The notes beneath the pieces were generated by a model. It worked only from the letters and a program-made list of their open reading frames with translations. It had not been told where the DNA came from and made no database searches. This document shows positions 1 to 11,198 of a DNA stretch of 64,000 nucleotides, in pieces. Made by a program: the position numbers and the translations under genes. Position 1 is the stretch's first letter. Each line of letters starts with the position of its first letter. Source of the stretch: Volvox africanus (Eukaryota > Chlorophyta > Chlorophyceae > Chlamydomonadales > Volvocaceae); assembly GCA_030268105.1 (NCBI GenBank), contig BSDZ01000125.1, positions 62,001 through 126,000 on the forward strand, given 5' to 3'.

Positions 1-91
1 CATATATATGGGGCTTTGACTTCATATTCGGTGTCTTTCGATACCACCCTTAATTGGGCAGACTCTGATACCTATGTTTTGTACTATATCG

Positions 92-1609
92 TGATTGGTA
101 CTTCCACAATTCTGTTTGTGTTTCATGTAACTTTCTTAACCACGCACACCCTGAGCTCAGACCCTCGTCATTAATTCCATATTTGCTGCGTAGCCCCTAC
201 AGTGTGACAAGATGTCATTATGTTTCAGCTTTTCTGCGCCCTTCCTGTCTGAGTACACGCCTACACAATTAACGGATACAGCAAGAAGTTTACACAGCTT
301 TAGTAGCTCGGTAATGCAGTCAACACAGCTGCATGGTTCACATGCTCGTCATCAACATATCACGTGAAGGGGTATAAACACATACCCATAGCCCATACCA
401 ACGGCGGGGTGGGGCTTATCAAACTAGTTTCCAAACAGTGAACGTGAACGTATCATACACAAACATTCACACACGTTCAGCCCGCAGCCCATCCACAAAT
501 TAGATACGCATGAAGGCACGAGCACGCACCAGCCATCAGGCGTACACTGTCGTGGATGTCAATATTCCCATGCCGTGGCATCCTCTACCAGCCATATGTG
601 AATACGTCCTGATCAATGTATAAATAGACACGGCCATCCGGCCTCATACACACGTAGTCTAATGCCCAACGACACGCATGAGTCCACGCAGTTGCTTTCC
701 GCCTGTCCATAGCTGGTGTGCTGACATACAGCGCAGAAGTGATTCATTGTATATGTCTGCAAACCAACACCAGAGCAACCTCCATCCGCATCACGAATCC
801 ACCCTGCCACATGTACGGGCATGCTGAAACCTTAGCCTCTGCAAATGTGTGACCAACCAGATGTACATAACCCACACACACGCCCTTGCCTGTGTTCATG
901 CTAGCTGCGAATCTATAGCGTATCTGAACGACAAGTATTCAAACTGGCTCAATCGTTCCATTGGATTATTTTCGCCCGTACAATTGTGATGCTGATTGCT
1001 AGGAATTAATTCCTGAGGCACCCGGTCGAGGCAACAAATGGGTAGGCATATGGATGCCGCCTGCACCAGTGCAGTGGCATATTCGTACATGCTTGTGCAT
1101 ACATGCAGATGGATGCAGAATGTGCTCCGCCCAACTGGCAAGCTCTGCTACGGCAGCTAACATTTCAATCCATATGTGCTACTCACGTCTACATCTCCAC
1201 CCCTACCTCCACCTATACTTCAGCCCCACTTTAGCGATCTCAACCATATCCAGAACGACCCTTGCATTCAAGTAGGGCCGTGTTGTCCCTGCCCAGCCAT
1301 AGGGCACAAGGTTTTACCAACATATGCTATGAATGGAGCGCGGCTTCGGGGGCATACATTACGCACGCGGGGACGACAGCACGCATGCGGTGGCGACAGC
1401 GGCCGCGACCTAGGGGGAAAATTGCTGTTGATGGGGCGGTACAAGGGGCGGCGACAGCTGCAGGAGCCCAGGGAGTGGCCGCGCTGTTTGGCAAAAAGTG
1501 GCGACCGTTGTGGCACGCTGCAGTCAGAGGCAGTCCACGAACTGATACAGTCCGCATCTACTGCCGCCAGAAGGCCATGGGCCTGTGTATATATGTAGCT
1601 CTTACTCAC
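92..1609. other. No gene recognised (same in copy 2, about 15529-17045)
   Basis: Short open frames occur on both strands, but none has convincing protein character or a recognisable motif. The part after about 1260 is GC-rich and open in several frames, and could hold downstream exons of the minus-strand gene whose exon ends at 1610. Confidence 0.5.
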
Positions 1610-1925
1610 CGCTACCGCAGACGAGGGGCCCACCGACGGGGTTGGAGGCGAGGGTGAAGTTCCCGGGCCCGAGGTTGCCATTATTGGGCACCGTTGTCGC
1701 CCAGTTGATGCGCCAATTGATTGGGGCGTTGTGGCACCGAACAGCCTGGGATCTGCGCATTGGCATCAACATGGGGTCAGGTGGGTCGTCGTACTCCACA
1801 AACTCCCCTGCATGCAAACCGCTCCAAGTCGTGGTAATGACAGGAGTAAGAGGGGGCAGCGGGCGGGTGGCCGTTAGTGTCAGATAGCGATTAGTGTTTG
1901 GTGATGAGCAGGTGCGGGACAGAAT
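1610..1925 (-). CDS. Exon of an unrecognised protein (copy 1)
   Basis: A minus-strand exon continuously open from about 1925 down to a clean donor, G|GTGAGT, at 1609-1604. The frame opens after an in-frame TAG that could be an intron acceptor (CACTAG). Readable peptides include TATRPLPPLTPVITTTW, HAGEFVEYDDPPDPML and NWATTVPNNGNLGPGNF. The composition (Pro, Thr, Asn, paired Cys) would suit an extracellular or cell-wall protein, but that is inference. I recognise no family. The same exon is intact in copy 2 at 17046-17361. Neighbouring exons are not resolved. Confidence 0.45.
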
Positions 1926-2380
1926 CCAGAGGCAGCACTAGTGCAAGCCTGTGCAGTGTAGCACTGGCAAGCGGTACAAAGTCCTGGTGACGGTGGGTAT
2001 GGATGCACAATGTTCGGGATGGCGGCATGTATTGATTGGGATTCGTCAGGAATGAATGTATGCACGTACACACAAACAAACACAACCACATTTCACACGA
2101 TCATCTGTGTGCGTGGCGGAGACCAATGTTGTGCTGCAGCTCGTGAAAATGCACGCTCTCACGTCAGCAGCGGAGGTGCCCTGGGTGTTGACGCGCGCGG
2201 CGGGTCACGGGGTCAGGGTCCCAATGTGCATGTGGGAAGATCGTGCACTGAGGATTCGTTCACGTACTTCCCTGAGGGGACTCATCCATCAGGTCCGTTA
2301 CGCGGCTTGACGATCCCTCTCGAGGATACACGCAACAACGGATCGTGACGTAATCCCTAGCCAAGATATCCAGTTGGTAC

Positions 2381-2614
2381 CTAACAGCAGCTGCCAACGG
2401 GCACCCACTCTGCGTGTACGTGCATGTCGCTCACTTTGCTGGCCGCCCCGTTGGTCCCTATAAGAATTGCACTGCGTTCACTGGCCTCACCTTGATGGTA
2501 ATGCGGCATGTTGTGGTACTGCACTTGATCTCGCTCCGCGCACAGCACCACCAGGAGACGCCGCCGAGTGCGGTGCTGCAGAACGGCCCCTAGGACGGAT
2601 CCCTTCGTTGCCAT
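2381..2614 (-). CDS. Hypothetical protein exon (copy 1, open)
   Basis: A minus-strand frame beginning MATKGSVLGAVLQHRTRRRL, followed by a hydrophobic strand (LLVVLCAERDQVQYH) and the segment KVSDMHVHAEWVPVG. It reads like a folded domain rather than chance translation. It ends at TAA in copy 1; in copy 2 the same place reads TGTAAGGTACC and stays open for a few more codons. Sequence upstream in the same frame (PPTFIKVWHLHGVF) is also open, so ATG 2614 may be internal. Family not recognised. Copy 2 has a nonsense change five codons into this frame. Confidence 0.4.
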   Translation of the reverse strand: MATKGSVLGAVLQHRTRRRLLVVLCAERDQVQYHNMPHYHQGEASERSAILIGTNGAASKVSDMHVHAEWVPVGSCC

Positions 2615-2704
2615 CTGAATGCAGTCGTCGGTGAGAAATACGCCATGTAGATGCCATACTTTGATGAAAGTGGGAGGCGGACGTTGGGGCGGCCCAGGCG
2701 GTCG

Positions 2705-3237
2705 TCAAGACGCACGTCTTTAAGTCGCACGAGAGGACAGGAACAGGATGTTGGAAATGGTAGAAACGAGAAATTTGAGATATGTTGTAACCTTTCATAC
2801 CATGCAAGTTGCAGCACGGACTATAAATGTGTGTATTCTAGGTGCCTGCTGGTAGATGTGGACTTTGATAAGTTCGACCTCCCTGATTCCTTGGTCAACC
2901 GCTGCACTCACGCGTTTATGAAGCAACAGCAAAACAATTACGGTTGGGATTGAACAATTGCCCGAAAGATCATATACACTTAACCATTATTTAATTCTCA
3001 CAAGTATGCAAATGCAATCAAATCGTTGGTTTGGGAGCTTCGACAGTCTTGTCAGTTCACCGTTGATCCATCGCGCTTCCGACGTGACAGCTTCACCGAT
3101 TGGGCTTGCTCGTAAGAGCATCGAACAATTATATTTGCCTTTTTGTCTCGAACTTATTTTCTTTAGTTCCCTGAATCAAGAATTGTGTGCAAGTGCCAGG
3201 CGTTTCCATAGTTACCATTGCAGGAAGTCAGACGCGG
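2705..3237. repeat. 533-bp dispersed repeat, copy 1
   Basis: This segment, beginning TCAAGACGCACGTC and ending CAGACGCGG, is present at the matching place in unit copy 2 (18141-18671) and a third time at 29791-30325, inside the 2-kb stretch unique to copy 2. Small indels separate the copies. No ORF, terminal repeat or target duplication identifies it as a known element. Confidence 0.8.
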
Positions 3238-4546
3238 CAGACAAGTTCAGCTCCGTGCTACAATGCAGCGGTCGGGCGGAAGGCGGCAAGTGTAGGGTGA
3301 TAGGCGCTACATGAAGAAAACATGAGTCCCCTCTCGTCCCTCACCTTTGTTCTACCCTTTTGTTCAATAACGGCAACAGCCCCCAAGCCAACCAACGTCA
3401 TGCTTTGCATGAAATGAGCATATCTTGAAATACTTCTTCCGTCGAGTAAAGAATTTCCACGTAAGAATTTCCGTCAAATAAATCGTTTAATCCAAAGAAA
3501 TTTCAAAGGAAGCGATTTCTAAATGTAATGCTGTATCTGGGTATCATCACATATTCGGCATCTGTAGCACGGCGTCCAAACTCTATCCTTATCCTTGTAG
3601 ATGATGTAGATTAATCTCAGTACCAGCGACGAAACGGCTTTTGCGAGACCGAGGTAAGGGCATCGTAACCGGACCATCAATCATTTGGCGACGTGCGACT
3701 TTCGTGCACGACGACGCGACCAGGAATGTTCAGAAATTTTCTTGAATCATAGGTGTTGTTCAAGATTCTTTGAGCTGGTAAGTAAAAATGGTTGGTAGTT
3801 GGAAGTTGGTAATCTTCCTGTCAGTTCCTGCAGGCATCGGTTCCTTATTATCGGTCCCGATGTTGCTGCAAACCAGGTGTCACCTTTACGAACCATTTCG
3901 TCACTACTCCCATCTGCTGCCCTTCCCGGGTCAGCCTCCAACGCGGCCAGCTGAGTCCCAATACCAATTTCACAGACGTGCTCGGACCACACGGTACGTC
4001 CAAGTTTTAAATGACAGGTTCCACCCTGCCGTCCCCGACTAGCCTGCATACGATCGTAAGCCTCAGACGGTAATACCCGATCTCCCCCGATGGAAGAAGT
4101 ATTCCTGGGTGGACGGGTGGCTTCGAAGCCACATTGCGACGTGCGGCCCCTTGTCATTACCGTCAGTCAGGTTAATTGGCGGAGCGAACATGGACCAGGG
4201 TTTTGGTGTAGGTCATGCTCCGGAACCAGACATATTTAAGAGTTTCTCATTACCACCTTTTTCTAAGCACAGATTTACATTTATGAGCGAGGCAGGAGAC
4301 AAGGAAAGGCCGCCCCAATGGCCATTCATGAAAACCCCTCTCCCGGAGGTGGACGGATGACTGTCATTTGACCCAACAGCAACTGAAACCCGCCAGCCCT
4401 CCGCGCTCCGCGGCTCTGCATCCCTTCAACTCTAGGCACTATCATCCTTCCTAGTCAACCTTCCTGTTCTCACCGCAGACCCCTCCCCTTTCTGGGCCGT
4501 CCACAAAGCGAGTTCGTTCTGTCCTTCCGTTCTTCCATTCATTCTT
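3238..4546. other. No gene assigned (copy 2: 18672-19980)
   Basis: Overlapping open frames lie on both strands, the longest a 136-codon minus frame at 4157-3747 kept open in both copies. None shows a motif I recognise. The stretch lies just upstream of the sulfatase exon and could hold its 5' exons, but I found no sulfatase N-terminal strand or Cys/Ser-x-Pro-x-Arg active-site motif here. Confidence 0.45.
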
Positions 4547-4967
4547 TTGCCACCCCAAGGGGTTCGCCGTCTGGCCGCGGAAACCATTTTTCCACAAATT
4601 AAATTCGTCATCCCCGAGGCCCTGGCCCGCGAACCCACAACCCCTTCCTCACATACAGGAGGTTCTGCAAAATTCCGTGCGCTGGATTTGGATCGCGAGT
4701 GGCTCCCCACCTGGCTGCAGAAAGCTGGGTACACCACGCTATACACAGGTGAATGCGGGGGGAGGGGGCAAGCACTCATACATTAACTTTTGCTTGCATC
4801 TACCAACGTCTCTCGCAGCACCTCTTCGCTGTCGCCAACAACACCGATAGTATACATCATCACGGTTCCCATCGCTCTTCTTTCTACCATTATGCACGGC
4901 CTTGGCGGCTACTTAGCTTACGCCCCGATTGATTCCACATTCCCTACCGGGGACGACGCCAGCCACC
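4547..4967 (+). pseudogene. Arylsulfatase fragment (copy 1, truncated by rickettsial DNA)
   Basis: The first exon carries KFRALDLDREWLPTWLQKAG then YTTLYTG, the typical sulfatase helix and strand that precede the active-site lysine (usual form: LxxWLQxAGYxTxxxGK). A donor follows at about 4749 and an acceptor (CTCTCGCAG) ends at 4818. The sequence matches copy 2 up to CAGCCACCA and then jumps at 4968 into AT-rich bacterial DNA, so all C-terminal exons are gone. The formylglycine motif was not found. This is a dead fragment; the sulfatase assignment is firm, its substrate unknown. Confidence 0.72.
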
Positions 4968-6095
4968 AAAATTTCGAAAGATATTACAAACTGGCAAAAT
5001 ATTAATACATATTTTAATTTGGAGGTGCTTTAATATTGATATTGATATTGATACCAATCTTTATCTAATACCTCCACAATCATACCGCCTCGAATAAGCA
5101 ACGTACAAAATTCATCAGTTTTTGTAGAGTTATTTGTAAATAACTTCAAACGTTTTTCTATGCAATATGATTTTAATAGTGCAAATTGATCTACCAGTTG
5201 CTATAGCATAACAAATAAAGGTATAAACAAATTGATAGCCGCACAAACACAATCAAAAAAATTTTAAAATTATTTTTTATTTTTCTGCTTTACTTTATGC
5301 CAGTAATGCATAGTAGGTCAGGGCAGTACGGCGGTATAAAAAGAATAGATGCACCAACCGACTCAATTAGTAGCTTAACGGATTCCTTTTTATGAAAGGC
5401 TATATTATCCATTACGACCACATGTCCCTTAGATAACTGAGGTAATAAGACATTTTGTAGATAAGTATCAAACACTCAAGAGTTACAATAACCGGTAAAA
5501 ACGAAAGGAGCAAATAGTGTGCTATTCCTCAAAGCGGCAATCTTGCTTACCCTTATTTTGTGGCTGAATTCGTTTTTACTATAACATCTCTTACCTTCTA
5601 AGCTGTAACCATGAGAAAAAGTAATGTTTTCCTCTGCACCACTTTCATCAAAATATACTAAACGCTCTACTGGAATTTGTTTTATTTGTTCCATAAACTC
5701 TTTTACTTCCAATTCATTTTTTTGGTGTGAAAAAAGGTGTTTTATATATGTATATATCAGTCTGTTAATCCATCTGCCTAATGTCCATCCAAATATCTTT
5801 TCCGGCCATCATATGGGCAATTGATGTAACGTTTTATGAGGATTCTCCAGAAGAAATGTTTCTAATTGTTTTAAATCCTTTATTTTATGACTATGGCCTT
5901 TTTGATAGCCTGATTTTGCTTCTAATTTACCTGTTTCTTCCTTGATACTAACCCAGTTGTATATTGCCTGTCTATTAATCCTGAACTATTTAACTTGCCT
6001 TTGTAATAGGCATTCTTGAATCTACTTGTGCAAATATTTTTTCCCTTAAATCCTCACCTAACGCAAAATTAGGAAAAAATACAAAAATGTAGAAG
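4968..6095 (-). other. Rickettsial DNA insert, copy 1
   Basis: A sharply AT-rich block in more GC-rich host DNA. It starts at 4968 directly after a sulfatase exon and ends at about 6095 at a host segment. It contains, on the minus strand, a decayed IS630 transposase (about 6080-5290) and, nearer 5000-5200, about 55 open codons I do not recognise. The lepB end seen in copy 2 is missing. Stops and frameshifts throughout show that it is nuclear-resident and non-functional. Confidence 0.8.
5290..6080 (-). pseudogene. IS630-family transposase pseudogene (copy 1)
   Basis: Read on the minus strand, an N-terminal helix-turn-helix region (DLREKIFAQVDSRMPITKAS, then FRINRQAIYNWVSIKEETGK) leads through GYQKGHSHKIKDLKQLETFL to the catalytic half. 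The first Asp is in YFDESGAEENITF and the second in VVVMDNIAFHKK. The usual third acidic residue (PDLNPIE) is lost: PDL is followed, after a small deletion and frameshift, by a relic reading HYWHKVKQK. Other lesions are a frameshift near 5990, TAG at 5986-5988, TGA at 5809-5811, and a TCA-to-TGA change near 5476. Closest in style to transposases of Rickettsiales. Confidence 0.85.
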
Positions 6096-6097
6096 AA

Positions 6098-6440
6098 ATA
6101 AGTGATATGTAGTTACATATACACCTCAATCCGTGTGCCACGCCAGTAAGGAGCCATATGCCCTCACATAGAACAATCCCACGTAGATCGTGTGGCGCTG
6201 GCCCTGACTACGCACAAATCTTGCAGCTTCATCAATCCTTCCTGTGGCGACGCTCGAAAGACGCGCATCGTTGTCAGATTAACTTTACTCCGATATAGCC
6301 GGTCTTGCATAATATTTGGGTATGTAACACCTCTTCCGTCCGTACGGTTGGAAGCCACATAAATTACATTGCTCCAAACACAGGCCACGTTTGTTAATTA
6401 ATGTGGCCATTGAATAATGTACACCTCTCCTTGCTCTGGT
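6098..6440 (-). other. Host segment flanking the insert (segX plus neighbour)
   Basis: The part 6098-6235 is homologous to 23157-23296 in copy 2 at roughly 91% identity, much lower than the rest of the two units. In copy 1 it lies to the right of the bacterial insert and runs on to 6440; in copy 2 it lies to the left. A minus frame (TTMRVFRASPQEGLMKLQDL) is open across it, but I cannot assign a gene. Confidence 0.6.
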
Positions 6441-6446
6441 TTAGCA

Positions 6447-7353
6447 TCAAGCTAACAGATATACAGCCACCCTTGGCACCTTTTTCTTCCGACGAAGGAA
6501 ATATGGAATGGCCAAAAGTATTCTGAGGCCGCGCATCACAAGGAGAACCACAAAGGTGAAGTTAATCGTTGGGCTGGGGTCCACCTTGCTGTAATTATCA
6601 TATGTGTAGCGATGCTTGGCCTTAATTTCCTCGTCCGTCAACACCGGTCTATCACTTGCTTGTAAGTTGTTGGTGTCAGCCTTGAATACTGAGCCATCAG
6701 CACATGAAACAGCTACGTTAATGGGAAGATAATCGTCCTCGCCAAGAGCTGTATCGGACTTGAGATCGCCGCCCAGCTGCCAGCTGCCAACAAACAGGGG
6801 ACTGAAGCATGCTCCATTTCTCCACCGTACATAAGAATTTCGGCCTCGTTTGGCTCACTGCCCATTGAAATGTCCCATTCGCCAAAAGTGCTCGAGTACG
6901 ATAACGCGCGGTCCTCACCGACAGAGCTGCTCCGGCGCGTGTATATCGGCTTTCCGTTATAGCAGGACGTCAGCTTGCAAACACCATCCAAGCCACCGTT
7001 AAGCTTATCTGCCTGCTTGTCGACCCCGGCGACTTTGATATCGCAAGAGGCGGTTTCACTTGCCAGCACTGACTGACCATTGGTATCAAAGAGGCATTCT
7101 TCAAAGAAATCATACTTCTCGGCGTGGTAATCCTCGTATCTATTATGCCGTAGTACTCATAGTAGGCCTCGTCCTCATCACCATCGTAGCCATACTCATC
7201 GTAATAGGAGTCATCTTCAGTATCATAGGAGTAATAACCATATCCGTAGTTATGTTCATACTGACCCAAACAGCGGGAAGCTGCAACTGACAAGATGGGG
7301 AACCCTAAGCCGAAACTGATGATGGCTGCTTCGATGAATTTCACCTGCATCAT
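6447..7353 (-). pseudogene. Type I membrane protein, frameshifted (copy 1)
   Basis: Starting at MMQVKF (7353) the product has a clear signal peptide (AAIISFGLGFPILSVAASRC), then a Tyr/Asp/Glu-rich tract (EDDSYYDEYGYDGDEDEAYY), then a Cys-containing lumenal part (KLTSCYNGKPIYTRRSSS, FGEWDISMGSEPNEAEILMY). After LTDEEIKAKHRYTYD come one membrane span (INFTFVVLLVMRGLRILLAI) and a basic tail (RRKKKVPRV) ending in TGA. A frameshift near 7136, and a one-base loss in a C run near 6800 (VP/LFVGSWQLGGDLKSD), occur in both copies, so they predate the duplication, unless the first is a short intron. Family not recognised. Confidence 0.55.
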
Positions 7354-7515
7354 AGTTGTTACTTTCAATGGTCCGTTGCATTTAAAGGTCCGATCAAGTA
7401 CAGCACCTGTACGGATTGGGCTGTAGGGATCACCGGCAACATTTTCCGTCTTGGTCCATAAGAAATCCACAGTTCTAACATCTGAATATCGCTCGCTATA
7501 TTTGAAGAATGACAT

Positions 7516-8088
7516 ACATGATATGCAAAATGCGTCATCTAAACAGGCCTATGTTCTCGCTTACTGAGCTTATTCGGCCCAGAGAAACTTCAAATATAGA
7601 ATATAAAACAAAATATGACTTTCATTTGTCTTGGAAGAATTCGTGTTGAAGGCGTCAACTTCAAAGACTATTTCGGCAATATTGGCAACCTTTCATCAAA
7701 CTGAGCTCCAATACAGACAATTAGTTATTAAGCCGCTGGCATACTTATCTTTCCTCTTGCATAGAGGCACTGGTGGAAATTTAATCTAGACTGCTCAACT
7801 CGCGAAGAACTTTAGGCGCTGAGCTCAGCAGTGCCCTACCTCCTCGAAACAGAAGAATGACTGTGCCGGTTCCGCCGGCGGCGGCGGCACCGACGATGGC
7901 ATCCCATCAGCCTAACGGGTATGTGCACCAATGGAGGGGAGTGGGCCATGTTAGCTGCGACGGGCAGCGAGCTTGGGCTTTTTGGGTCGCTGCGGCCGGC
8001 AGGGACCCCCAATAGTGCCGTATAGTAGGAGGCGACATACCACGACCGAATGAGGGGTTGGAGTAAAATGTGGATCCATGTGAACTCT
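7516..8088. other. No gene recognised (copy 2: about 25776-26392)
   Basis: AT-rich then GC-rich sequence between two minus-strand genes; probably 5' flank of the membrane-protein gene. A GGCGGCGGC run occurs near 7880. Confidence 0.45.
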
Positions 8089-8584
8089 TCAGCCTGTTTC
8101 CCGAGCCTCCAAGTAATTCACTGATTGTGCTCCATAACCATCTGGACCCTCGGGAACCTCCTCATAGGCTGCCATTGAGGAGAAAGGGCGTGAGGCAGAC
8201 ACGCTGGACCGTTTGGAACGAAACGGGTGCAGGGTGGCCGGAGGCTGTGCGGAGGAGGACGAGCTAGTAATCGATTGGAGCGATGGGTTGGTCTTTATAT
8301 GACAAGAGGATGGCGTCGTCGGTGGATATGCCTGACGGGGGCCGCCGCTCGACTGGTGCAGGCACACAAAGTGGATTGGAGGAGGAAGTGTCGTGCACAG
8401 GTGGAACATTTAAGGACATGCATCCACTTGGGCTGGGAGAGGCCGAATGACATTTGGGATATAGAGATTCCAAATCATCGGATTCAAAGACAAGGAGCAG
8501 GGGGAGCGGACTTAAATATAGAGGGTAATCGGGTGGGCTAGGTGTAGCTGGCGGCATTGGTGGTGGTGATCGCCGGCGCGCCAC
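8089..8584 (-). CDS. Ser/Pro-rich hypothetical protein, C-terminal exons (copy 1)
   Basis: Two overlapping minus frames suggest two exons. The upstream one carries SPPPMPPATPSPPDYPLYLS, then ESDDLESLYPKCHSASPSPS and TDDAILLSYKDQPIAPI. The downstream frame ends SSMAAYEEVPEGPDGYGAQS, then VNYLEARETG and a stop. A CACAG acceptor lies between them near 8255. It looks like a low-complexity cytoplasmic tail. No known domain. Copy 2 (26393-26951) keeps most of it. Confidence 0.35.
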
Positions 8585-8640
8585 TAGGACACGTCTGGAT
8601 GCTCCGAATTAGAACCGTGTAGATTCGTTCCTAAGGGCGG

Positions 8641-10195
8641 ATCGTGAAGCGTAGGTCGCGACACAGAACAAGAGGTGAACCACTGGCAGGGCGAAACGTA
8701 TCGTGCTCGCATCGTCGTTTCTGTGTTCCTATGAAAGAATGTACCTAAATGATTAAATGTTTCACCGCTCTTTCACCTCAATACGCGCACATCCATAAAG
8801 CGTTGGTGAGCTGCAACCATTCATGATCAGTGTGCCCTTGCGAGGCGGCCGATGTATCCTTGCAGTTATGCGAGGGTAGGTATTGCTTTAAGGAACGAGG
8901 CAGGCGGCAATGCATGCGTGCAACTTTGGTGATGGCTGATGCCACCATCTAAATTTCTTTCCGTGCATGGCCGCTGCACAGCGGCATATACAGACCGATC
9001 AATATCATTATCCAACATCGTACTTGAATGTGGGCATGACTTAACTTGGTACTGCTCAACCTCTCTCTCTGCGTTTTCCCTGTTTCGATTAATTATTTAG
9101 CTACTCTTATTCCACGTTATTTAATCTCATCTCATCGTACGACTCGCTCGCGCAGCCCTCTGAGCCTCCTCTTGTTATAGGCTCGTCCGGGGCCTTACGA
9201 GCCCCTAAGAGTTTGTAGCGATCATCAACCACCATCACCGGGGTAACTGTTGTTTTCCATTCTGTCAATAGTTGAATGTTAAGTTCTAATTATTTGATCT
9301 AATAAACTCGCGACATTTTTACAAAAATACCGGTGTTGTTATCGGTCCATTTTATGACGCATTACATTGCTTCAATCAGGAACAATGATCAAAAGCCCTA
9401 AGGGAAATAAGCACTTTTGAATAAAAAAATATTTAATATTAATATTAAAAATAAAAGCTCTGCGCTGCTCTTCTGGGCGTGGTCTAGTCGAGAGTCGTAG
9501 TTATTAGTGGACTAATATTTTATATGCCTTCTATTACTTCAATGTTATTATGCAACCCTACGAGGCGTTTCAAAGCTTGACGTCTCCCTCCAGATTGTCA
9601 TGGCAGTTGCTTTAGCCTCGTCATTACAAGCTCCGAATCAAGACTCTTTTGCAGATTCAAAATATGTGCAACGTTACTGATCGATCGACACGGCATATCT
9701 GAGACCTTTTTGTACGTTGTACGTTTTGAACATTGAGGCGTGGTTGTCATTTTGCATTATCTAGTGCATCGCGGTTACGTTGTCTTCGAAACGGATTAGA
9801 GCTTTGTTCAGAAGCTGCTTACTCGTTTGAAAACGTAAAATATCTTTTTACGGCACACACTGTGTAGCATGCTGCGCAAGTATCTTGGCTCCCCTAAGCG
9901 CGAGTGCGTCATAAATTCGAATGTGCTTTGGCACATCTAAATGATTGGCCAGTCATGTCTTTCTTGCTGGAGGCGGCGGCGACTCTGGCAGCTGAGGAGA
10001 GGGAAGAAGGATGGCGTGTGTACGAGTAACAATTATTGAATTGTCTTGTGAGTAACCGACAGGTGGACGGTTGACATGCTCGTATCACTCGTGTACACGT
10101 GTATACACGGCTACAATGTAAACCTTTGCGAGGCAATTTGTTCCTCTTCATGGTGTCCATCTGAACGAATCAGATTCTGTTTCCTAGGCACCAAG
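8641..10195. other. Long stretch without recognised genes (copy 2: about 26952-28480)
   Basis: Mixed composition. It includes an AT palindrome-like run near 9421-9460 (TTTAATATTAATATTAAA) and a short stem GGGGCC..TTACGAGCCCC near 9188. No open frame shows family character. The two unit copies stay about 99% identical here, which reflects recency rather than constraint. Confidence 0.45.
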
Positions 10196-11198
10196 CTATA
10201 TAATAATACAATACAGATACTTACACAATCGGAAGCGCATCGCATCGGAAGTCCATTCGTATTTGCGTCGACAGGCTCTGATCGCAAAGAGCCCTTGCTT
10301 CGTTAAGGCCATCCTGCTGTCGCCCTTAATTCCTAGCTCAATTTTTTTTTGGAAACCAACGCCACCGAGGTACTGCGCAGGGTGGCAACGCGGTTTCTTT
10401 GCCTGCACGTAGGCCTTGTACAAATGAAATGCGTATGTCAGCCACGCAACCGTAAGCAGCACCTTGGCAGGTACCAAGTTGTCGAGTCCGTGCAGGGGTC
10501 CGAACAGGGACCTCTGGGTCCGTCCATGTGTACATGCGTAAGCGCGCTGACGTACCTTTTTGTGATCGCCGCACTCCAGAAGTCTGAAGACCCTGGGCGG
10601 AGTTTGTGGAATTCCAACAGCGGCCGTCGCCCTGTTGAATTTAAATTCGCAGCTTTGGTGGTATTCTTGTCGACGATGCCAAAGACAGCCTATGCAGATG
10701 ATGCGGCATGCAGGGGCCGGTCAAGCTGGCTGGCGAGCAAAGCATTTTCGTACAGAGAACAGTGCTTCGTATGGTGCCGCTTATTAGGTCGAAGGTATGG
10801 CGCTTGCACCCCTAGAACGAACGAACAAGCCCTCGTCCAAGCTGAATCCCCGCCCTGCCCCCTCCCACACCCGCCCTCCGCCCAGCTGCCTTATCCCCAC
10901 TCTCTTCTTCTCCCTCTTTTTCTCTCTCTCCAACCTTGAATTTGTCGCCAGTTAGCACCTTATTCTCCCATTGGTAAGCCGCAACCGCTTCAAAGCCACG
11001 CATCAGGCGTGTCGGTGGCATTTTGCAACTTGGATCCGAAATCAAGAAGCTGGTGGCGAGGTCGTGTCCTAGACTGTTGAGGGGATTTCTGTTTTCTTCA
11101 CTTTTTGCGGAGACTTGCTCGAGCGAGGCCCTCACCAACACAGCGCCTGTCCAAGTTATGAGCGAGGGACGCACAGCCTTGGAGAGTGGCGAGCCCAC
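10196..11198 (-). CDS. Three-exon hypothetical protein (copy 1)
   Basis: Exon 1 starts MGSPLSKAVRPSLITWTGAV at 11198 and includes MRGFEAVAAYQWENKVLTGD; its donor is probably near 10935. Exon 2 is 10689-10556 (acceptor CATAG, donor GTACGT): AVFGIVDKNTTKAANLNSTG ... SDFWSAAITK. Exon 3 from 10512 (acceptor CAGAG) restores the frame across the junction (TKRSLFGPLHGLDNLVPAKV) and adds a likely membrane span (VLLTVAWLTYAFHLYKAYV) plus a basic tail to about 10200. The consistent phase over the 43-bp intron supports a real gene. Family not recognised. Confidence 0.5.

Noticed and set aside
4968..6095. Bacterial contamination or a chimeric assembly
   Set aside because: Both tandem copies carry the block with different host joins, shared old lesions and private new ones, which contamination would not produce.
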